From the NCBI GenBank assembly GCA_937952095.1, contig CALFYG010000100.1, positions 1 through 26,312 on the forward strand: a stretch of DNA of 26,312 bases, read 5' to 3'. Source of the DNA: an uncultured Micrococcales bacterium. Lineage in GTDB: Bacteria > Actinomycetota > Actinomycetes > S36-B12 > UBA10799. Positions 21,660-26,312 of the stretch are shown here, in pieces; the first letter of the stretch is position 1; every line of letters begins with the position of its first letter. The position numbers and the translations under genes are program-made. The notes beneath the pieces were generated by a model. The model was not told the origin of the DNA. It made no database searches and was given only the letters and a program-made list of their open reading frames with translations.

Positions 21660-22178
21660 GTGAAACCGCCGGTCTCCCCGTGGCGCTGGGCGCGCGCGTG
21701 GGCTCTGGGCGCCTCCGCGGTGGCCCTGTCGGCGGGTGGCCACATGCTCGGCGGTGGTCACATGGAACCGGTTCTGCTGGCACTGCTCGTCGCCCTCGCG
21801 TCGCTGGCCGCATACGGCTGGCTGCGGACCGAGCGGGGACTGCTGGCGATCATCGCCGCGGTCACCGTGGTGCAGGCCGCGACGCACGTGATTCTCGGCG
21901 CCGGCCACACCCACAGCAGTTCGTCCGCGATGCTCGCCGGGCACCTCCTTGCTGGACTGGTGCTCGCCGTCGTTCTGCGTACTGGCGAGGCCCGCATCTT
22001 CGCGGCAGCCCGCCGCCGCTATCTGCAATGGCAGATCGCCGTCCGCTCCGCGGTGGCTGGGCTCGGCGCACCCCACTTGCCGCGGCCCCGGGTGATCACC
22101 GGCGCAGCTCCGGTGCTGACCTCTTGGCTCCACTGTGATGTACAGGGTCGCGGCCCACCGGCCGCAGCGTTCTGCTGA
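21660..22178 (+). CDS. His-rich small membrane protein of the copper block
   Basis: The 172-residue protein has about four hydrophobic segments (near 12-27, 36-52, 59-80 and 88-106) and clusters of His and Met that could bind metal: GGHMLGGGHM at the end of the first helix and HVILGAGHTHSSSSAMLAGH around the third and fourth. After a basic cytoplasmic stretch (ARRRYLQW) it ends HCDVQGRGPPAAAFC, and RGPP is a common closing motif of actinobacterial proteins found beside copC. I do not know a characterised homologue. Its position 35 bp before copC, at the head of the copper block, supports a part in copper handling (inference). The GTG start is leaderless. Confidence 0.7.
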   Translation: MKPPVSPWRWARAWALGASAVALSAGGHMLGGGHMEPVLLALLVALASLAAYGWLRTERGLLAIIAAVTVVQAATHVILGAGHTHSSSSAMLAGHLLAGLVLAVVLRTGEARIFAAARRRYLQWQIAVRSAVAGLGAPHLPRPRVITGAAPVLTSWLHCDVQGRGPPAAAFC

Positions 22179-22213
22179 CCTGCCCATTCGCACATCACCT
22201 CTGGAGACTCCCA

Positions 22214-22756
22214 ATGCCCGCACGCCTTCGGCGTGTGTGGGCGGTGCTGGCTGTGGCCCTTCTGGCCGTAGTCGTCGCGTCGCCTGCATCCGCCCACACC
22301 GACCTCGTATCCAGTGATCCCGAGAACGGCGCGACGCTGGAAGCGGCGCCGGATCAGATCACCCTGAAGTTCGCAGAAGCCGTCCTGTCCTCAGGCGCGC
22401 AGATCGTCGCCAAGTCCGCTGACGGTACGAAGGTGGACCTCGGCCCCGCGGAGGTCTCCGGCGCCAAGGTCACCTCGACGTGGCCCTCCGATGCTGCCGA
22501 TGGCGCCTACAAGGTGTCCTGGCGGGTCTCCGGCGAGGACGGCCACCCCCTTGAGGGCACCTTCGGCTTCTCCATCAAGGGGTCGGAACCGGCGGCTACC
22601 GCCAGCGCTGAACCGGTCGCCCCGGTCGAATCCGCATCGCCGGTGTCCGACACCACGGAGGAGTCCGGCTCCGGGGTGAACCTGCTGCTGCCCGCTCTGT
22701 TCGTCGCGGCCCTGGCGGTCGTCGGATTCTTCGTCTGGCGGTCGCGTGCCAACTGA
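22214..22756 (+). CDS. copC: CopC-type extracytoplasmic copper-binding protein
   Basis: The 180-residue precursor has a Sec signal ending ASPASA, so the mature protein starts at His28. In CopC proteins that N-terminal His is the first Cu(II) ligand, and the second, His111 in GEDGHPLEG, is also present with the adjacent Asp. The body follows the CopC beta-barrel (SSDPENGATLEAAPDQITLKF, YKVSWRVSGEDGHPLEGTF), then an Ala/Pro/Glu-rich linker and a C-terminal membrane helix (about 154-175) ending in WRSRAN, so the protein is membrane-tethered. The ATG at 22214 has GGAG about 7 nt upstream. It overlaps the GTG of the CopD-CtaG gene. Confidence 0.93.
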   Translation: MPARLRRVWAVLAVALLAVVVASPASAHTDLVSSDPENGATLEAAPDQITLKFAEAVLSSGAQIVAKSADGTKVDLGPAEVSGAKVTSTWPSDAADGAYKVSWRVSGEDGHPLEGTFGFSIKGSEPAATASAEPVAPVESASPVSDTTEESGSGVNLLLPALFVAALAVVGFFVWRSRAN

Positions 22757-24743
22757 CACCCGCACCCGGCAGGCCCCCTCGACCCAGGCGAGGTGGGCGA
22801 TCCCCGCTGCCGGCGCGGTCGTCGGGGGGCTGCTGGTGGCGCTGGTGGTGGGCGGCGGCGCTGCGCCGACCAGTCTCGAAGGCATCGCCGGCCCCGGCCC
22901 GCTCGTCAGCTGGGGTCTGCCGTTGCTGCGCGCGGTGGCCACGACGGCGAGCATCCTCGTCGTGGGGCTGTTGCTCTACGCCGCGGTCCTGGGCCCACAG
23001 GGCCGCAAGGGTGTGCTGTCACAGGTGGGCCGGCGCGACGTCGTCAAGGCAGGTTGGGTGGCCGCCGTCTGGTCACTCGCGGCGCTCCTCACCGCCATCT
23101 GGTCGCTGGCATGGGCCCTCGGGCTGCCGGTGTCCAAGACGATCACCCCGGATGTCGTGTCCACCTACGCCTGGTCGGTCGGATCGGTGCGCGCGTTCCT
23201 GCTCGTCGCGATCATCGCGGCGGTGATCGCCGTCGTGAGTATCTTCACCGCCACCGTCACCGGCGCCGGTGCGTCCCTCGCCGGTGCGTTGATCGCCGTG
23301 GCGCTTCCGGCCCTCACCGGCCATGCCTCATCGCTGGGGTCCCACGGCGTGGCCATGACCTCAGACGTCGTGCATGCGCTCGCGGTCACCGTGTGGGTGG
23401 GCGGGTTGGTCATCCTCCTGTTCCACGCCGTGCGCAACGATCCCGGCACCATGCGTGCGGTGCCCGTGTTCCGGACCGTCGCCACCTGGTCGGTGGTCTT
23501 CCTCGCGATCTCCGGCGCTGGCGCTGCATTCGCCCGGATGAACTCCGTCAGCGAGTTGTGGAGCACGTCGTTCGGGATCCTGATCTCACTGAAGGTCCTC
23601 CTCTTCTTCGGTCTGCTGATGACCGCTCGCACGATGCAGAGCAAGGTCCTCGACTCCGGCATGGAGGCGCGTCCGGCGCTCATCCGCTTCGGCGGTATCG
23701 AGGCGCTGTTGATGGCCGCCGCAGTCGGCATCGGCGTCGCCCTCACCCAGACCGCCTACCCCCGCACCGAGATCGAGTACCCCACCAACGCCGAGACACT
23801 GCTCGGGCAGGCGTTCCCGCCGCCGCCGACCGCGATGAACGTCTTCCTCGGATGGAAGGTCGAGCCGCTGTTCCTGGGGCTGGCGATCCTGGGGGTCGGG
23901 CTCTACGTGGCCGGCGTCATCAAGCTCCGGCGCCGTGGCGACAAGTGGCCGCTCGTCCAAACAGCGTCCTGGATCCTCGGGTGGCTGTTCGTCGTCTGGG
24001 CCACCAACGCCGGCGTCGCGACCTACTCGATGGTGAGCCTCAAGTGGCACATGGTCTCGCACATGGTGATGTCGATGGTCGCGCCGATCCTGTTGGCCCT
24101 GTCGTCGCCGATGACTTTGGCACTGCGCGCGCTACCGGCCACCCACGGTCCCCGCCGCGGTGCTCGGGAGTGGCTGGTCTGGGCCATGCACACCCCCGTG
24201 GCGAAGTTCGTCACTCATCCGCTGTGGGCTCTGTTCGTCTTCACGATCGGCCTCTACGGGCTGTACTACACGTCCTTGTTCAGCTGGCTGATGACCAGCC
24301 ACATCGGTCACGTCGCGATGCAGTTGCACTTCCTTGCCGCGGGCTACCTGTTCTCCTGGGTCGTCATCCAGACCGACCCGCTGCCCCGGGACCTGCCGCA
24401 CTGGCAGCGACTACTGCTCGCCTTGGTCGCCGCGATCCTGCACTCCTTCTTCGCGGTGCCGATCATGATGAGCGACACGGCGTTCGGATACGAGTGGTAC
24501 TCGCAGGTACAGCCGCCGTGGCTCGATGATCTGGTTGCCGACACCCGTGACGCCGGCGGAATCGCCTGGGGCATCGCGGAGATCCCGACGCTGCTGCTCG
24601 TGCTCGCGGTGTCGGTCCAGTGGGCCCGCGACGACACCCGCGAGGCGAAACGCCGTGACCGCCGGGTCGATCGCGACGGCGACGCCGAGCTCGCCGCGTA
24701 CAACGAGAACCTCCGCCGCCTTGCCGAAAGGGACAACCGATGA
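22746..24743 (+). CDS. CopD-CtaG fusion: copper transport plus cytochrome oxidase assembly membrane protein
   Basis: This 665-residue membrane protein has about 14 or more helices. The N-terminal half (to about residue 330) is CopD-like, with LPALTGHASSLGSHGVAM, VVHALAVTVWVGGLVILLFHAV and the conserved His residues. The C-terminal half (about 365-625) is a CtaG/caa3 assembly domain, marked by KWHMVSHMVMSMVAPILLAL, THPLWALFVF, HIGHVAMQLHFLAAGYLF and AILHSFFAVPIM. The charged C-terminal tail is cytoplasmic. CopD is thought to import copper and CtaG to help load CuB/CuA centres, so one polypeptide may pass copper directly to oxidase assembly. The GTG at 22746 lies inside the end of copC, and the stop overlaps the SCO1 start (ATGA), so all are translationally coupled. 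Confidence 0.93.
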   Translation: MPTDTRTRQAPSTQARWAIPAAGAVVGGLLVALVVGGGAAPTSLEGIAGPGPLVSWGLPLLRAVATTASILVVGLLLYAAVLGPQGRKGVLSQVGRRDVVKAGWVAAVWSLAALLTAIWSLAWALGLPVSKTITPDVVSTYAWSVGSVRAFLLVAIIAAVIAVVSIFTATVTGAGASLAGALIAVALPALTGHASSLGSHGVAMTSDVVHALAVTVWVGGLVILLFHAVRNDPGTMRAVPVFRTVATWSVVFLAISGAGAAFARMNSVSELWSTSFGILISLKVLLFFGLLMTARTMQSKVLDSGMEARPALIRFGGIEALLMAAAVGIGVALTQTAYPRTEIEYPTNAETLLGQAFPPPPTAMNVFLGWKVEPLFLGLAILGVGLYVAGVIKLRRRGDKWPLVQTASWILGWLFVVWATNAGVATYSMVSLKWHMVSHMVMSMVAPILLALSSPMTLALRALPATHGPRRGAREWLVWAMHTPVAKFVTHPLWALFVFTIGLYGLYYTSLFSWLMTSHIGHVAMQLHFLAAGYLFSWVVIQTDPLPRDLPHWQRLLLALVAAILHSFFAVPIMMSDTAFGYEWYSQVQPPWLDDLVADTRDAGGIAWGIAEIPTLLLVLAVSVQWARDDTREAKRRDRRVDRDGDAELAAYNENLRRLAERDNR

Positions 24744-25375
24744 AACGCGCCGCCGTACCGCTGTTGGCAGGACTGCTCCTGGCCGGTTGCACGAGCACTG
24801 CCGACGAACCGGCAGCGGTGGTCATCACGCCGAGCAACACCACCGGTTTCGCCGGCACCTCGCTGGATGAGCCCCTCCCCAAGCCCGATGTCACTCTCAC
24901 CGACACCAAGGGCGAGGACTTCAACATCGCCGAGGACACCAAGGGTCGGGTGACGGCGCTGTACATCGGCTACACGCACTGTCCGGATGTGTGCCCCACA
25001 ACGATGGCCGACCTGAGTGTGGCGATGGGAGAACTGCCCGAGGACGTCGCCGATCAGGTCGACGTCGTGTTCATCACGACCGACCCCGATCGGGACACCC
25101 CCAAGGCCATCGGCAAGTGGCTGAGCAGCTTCACCTGGGACCAGACCACCGGTCTCACCGGGGATTTCGCCGACATCAAGTCCGCCTCCGACACCGTGGG
25201 GATCTTCATCGACCCCCCCGTGAAGAACAAGGACGGCACGATCACGGTCGAGCACGGCGCCCAGGTCATCCTCTTCGGCAAGGACGACCAGTCCGACCTC
25301 ATTTTCACGTCCGGCTTCCAGCCGGAGGATGTGGCCCACGATCTGCAACGGCTCGTCGAAGAGCAAGAGCAATAA
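24740..25375 (+). CDS. SCO1/SenC-family copper chaperone lipoprotein
   Basis: The 211-residue protein has a lipoprotein signal (MKRAAVPLLAGLLLAGC, lipid Cys17) and a thioredoxin-like SCO domain with the copper site CPDVC (Cys81, Cys85) in YIGYTHCPDVCPTT and the third ligand His172 in TVEHGAQVILF, plus VFITTDPDRDTP. SCO proteins deliver copper to, or keep reduced, the CuA site of cytochrome oxidase. Its ATG overlaps the TGA of the CopD-CtaG gene. The next gene, a PCuAC-type chaperone, starts 19 bp after its stop. In the thermophile model, PCuAC and SCO work together on CuA, and the neighbourhood here is consistent with that. Confidence 0.95.
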   Translation: MKRAAVPLLAGLLLAGCTSTADEPAAVVITPSNTTGFAGTSLDEPLPKPDVTLTDTKGEDFNIAEDTKGRVTALYIGYTHCPDVCPTTMADLSVAMGELPEDVADQVDVVFITTDPDRDTPKAIGKWLSSFTWDQTTGLTGDFADIKSASDTVGIFIDPPVKNKDGTITVEHGAQVILFGKDDQSDLIFTSGFQPEDVAHDLQRLVEEQEQ

Positions 25376-25394
25376 CCAACCGAAAGGAAATGAC

Positions 25395-25940
25395 ATGCGC
25401 AAGTTGATGGTGGCACTGGCTGCGGCCGGTGCCCTGGCCCTCGCAGGCTGTTCAAGTGACTCGGCGAGCACCACCGAGTCGAGCGCCCCGGCGACCGATG
25501 CCGCGGTGACCGTGACCGATGCCTGGATCCCGCAGCCGGCGTCCGACACCTCGGCGATGTTCGGGATGGTGAGCAACTCGGGATCCGAGGCTGTCTCGAT
25601 CACAGGCGGTTCTGCCCCCGACGTGGGGATGGTGCAGGTGCACGAATTCGTGAAGGAGGGGAACAAGGAGGTCATGCAGGAGGTGCCGGGTGGCCTGGAG
25701 ATCCCCGCAGGTGGCAGCGTCGAGCTCAAGCCGGGTAGCTACCACATCATGATGATGGAGGTCTCCGCGGACTGGCAGGTCGGCGACGAGGTCCCTGTCA
25801 CGCTGAACCTCTCCAACGGCGAGACGGTCGAGGTCACCGCGCCGGTCAAGTCGCGCGAGGGGATGGACCCCGCGGACCCGACTGAGGGCTCGATGGACAT
25901 GGAAGGCGACATGGAGATGAGCGAGTCGCCCTCCTCATGA
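25395..25940 (+). CDS. PCu(A)C-type copper chaperone lipoprotein, copy 1
   Basis: The 181-residue precursor has lipoprotein signal MRKLMVALAA to LALAGC (lipid Cys19). The PCuAC domain starts VTVTDAWIPQPAS and contains the copper motif: His83, Met94 ten residues later, then His117 and Met119 in SYHIMMM. The spacing is H-x10-M-x22-H-x-M, close to the known H(M)x10Mx21HxM. A Met-rich acidic tail (about 157-177: GMDPAD, SMDMEGDMEM) may bind extra Cu(I). It delivers Cu(I) to the CuA site, with SCO1 upstream. The ATG at 25395 has AAAGGAAATGAC, identical to copy 2. The next gene is a tandem paralogue. Confidence 0.93.
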   Translation: MRKLMVALAAAGALALAGCSSDSASTTESSAPATDAAVTVTDAWIPQPASDTSAMFGMVSNSGSEAVSITGGSAPDVGMVQVHEFVKEGNKEVMQEVPGGLEIPAGGSVELKPGSYHIMMMEVSADWQVGDEVPVTLNLSNGETVEVTAPVKSREGMDPADPTEGSMDMEGDMEMSESPSS

Positions 25941-25946
25941 TTCGTC

Positions 25947-25986
25947 CGGGTGGTCCGGGCAGCGCGGCTGCGACCCGGACCACCCG
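25947..25986 (+). terminator. Hairpin between the two PCu(A)C paralogues
   Basis: CGGGTGGTCCGGG (25947-25959) pairs perfectly with CCCGGACCACCCG (25974-25986), and the loop adds a smaller stem CAGC-gcg-GCTG (25960-25970). It begins 6 bp after the stop of copy 1 and ends 44 bp before copy 2. It lacks a T-run. It may end most transcripts and so lower expression of copy 2, or protect the mRNA end of copy 1. Confidence 0.7.
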
Positions 25987-26030
25987 CTCCACCGGCGTGA
26001 GAGCGCCAACACCAACTGAAAGGAAATGAC

Positions 26031-26312
26031 ATGCGCAAGTTGATGGTGGCGCTGGCAGCGGCCGGTGCCTTGGCCCTCGCGGGCTGTGCCAGTGATGGTG
26101 AGGAGTCGACGGCGGTCCCGTCGGGCACCGACACCGCGGTGACGGTGACCGATGCCTGGATCCCGCAGCCGGCCTCCGACGTCTCGGCGATGTTCGGCAC
26201 GATCACCAACTCCGGGACGGAGGCCGTCACGCTGACCACCGGCTCCGTCGAGGGCGTGGGGATGGTCCAGGTCCACGAGTTCGTGACCGAGGACAACAAA
26301 GAGATCATGCAG
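26031..26312 (+). CDS. PCu(A)C-type copper chaperone lipoprotein, copy 2 (partial, cut by window end)
   Basis: Only 94 residues are visible. The signal peptide is identical to copy 1 up to the lipid Cys19 (LALAGC), and the domain start is again VTVTDAWIPQPASD. The first copper ligands are kept (His82 in VQVHEF, Met93 in EIMQ), and the H-x10-M spacing is the same. The linker after the Cys differs (ASDGEESTAVPS). The leader CCAAC(T/C)GAAAGGAAATGAC is shared with copy 1, so the duplication took the ribosome site with it. The HxM half of the site and any Met-rich tail lie outside the window. Confidence 0.93.
   Translation, partial: MRKLMVALAAAGALALAGCASDGEESTAVPSGTDTAVTVTDAWIPQPASDVSAMFGTITNSGTEAVTLTTGSVEGVGMVQVHEFVTEDNKEIMQ

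Larger units (their letters stand above)
25374..26312 (+). repeat. Tandem gene duplication of PCu(A)C gene with its leader
   Basis: The DNA from about 25375 (ACCAACCGAAAGG) and from about 26010 (ACCAACTGAAAGG) is nearly identical through the ribosome site and signal peptide, then diverges in the linker and matches again from the ACCGATGCCTGGATCC segment onward. The unit is roughly 635 bp. Conservation at the nucleotide level, including third positions in the signal peptide, suggests a fairly recent duplication or gene conversion. Confidence 0.75.

Noticed and set aside
1..26312. tRNA, rRNA and riboswitch genes
   Set aside because: I saw no tRNA cloverleaf, rRNA segment or recognisable riboswitch core in the gaps, though a covariance-model scan was not possible here.

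Overview
The window is one contiguous, gene-dense stretch of high-GC DNA from a member of the Actinomycetota. Evidence for this is the strong G/C third-position bias, a dCTP deaminase of the mycobacterial Dcd:Dut type, a CysD plus fused CysNC sulfate-activation pair, an Rv0338c-like iron-sulfur reductase, a TIGR04338-type metallohydrolase, a CopD-CtaG fusion, and several genes whose start codon sits 6-8 nt after a TANNNT -10 box (leaderless style). I cannot place it below phylum/class. I see no rRNA, tRNA, CRISPR array, integrase or insertion sequence.

Layout. 1-4320 (minus strand): the N-terminal half of a response regulator, a secreted protein with three PepSY-like repeats, a lipoprotein alpha/beta hydrolase, an aldo/keto reductase and an LCP cell-wall ligase. 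4393-5133 (plus): enoyl-CoA hydratase/isomerase. 5257-6171 (minus): a GH76-like protein. 6303-7510 (plus): a DUF2786 protein translationally coupled to a TIGR04338-like metalloprotein. 7511-9192 (minus): a two-component system (regulator first, kinase second, stop/start overlap). 9324-11640 (plus): thioredoxin-like lipoprotein, CcdA-like membrane protein, small lipoprotein and dcd. 11778-14536 (plus): cysD-cysNC, making APS and PAPS from sulfate. 14574-16703 (plus): membrane GGDEF-EAL protein. 16712-20556 (minus): Imm_superinfect-like small membrane protein, Fe-S reductase and acyltransferase 3. 20642-26312 (plus): PPK2, then a copper block: His-rich membrane protein, CopC, CopD-CtaG, SCO1 and two tandem PCu(A)C-type lipoproteins, the second cut by the window end.

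How the genes fit together. The copper block contains the parts that bind copper outside the membrane (CopC, PCuAC), move it across (CopD) and load it into cytochrome oxidase (CtaG, SCO1). The Trx/CcdA pair would carry reductant to extracytoplasmic thiols; the divergent two-component system is a candidate regulator. The remaining genes are mostly stand-alone housekeeping or envelope functions.

The least explained DNA is intergenic. Three gaps (5134-5256, 16946-17140, 21458-21600) each hold a small cluster of short repeats in both orientations, built from a different core in each gap (CCGTTAG, CCACAACTGGG and TTGCGACCTTGTTG). In two of them two forward copies are followed by two inverted copies at equal or nearly equal spacing. 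These are the best candidates here for an undescribed element. Also notable are 11-bp-phased direct repeats in the promoter of the triple-PepSY gene, a repressor-like palindrome before the Fe-S reductase gene, and a recent tandem duplication of the copper chaperone gene.
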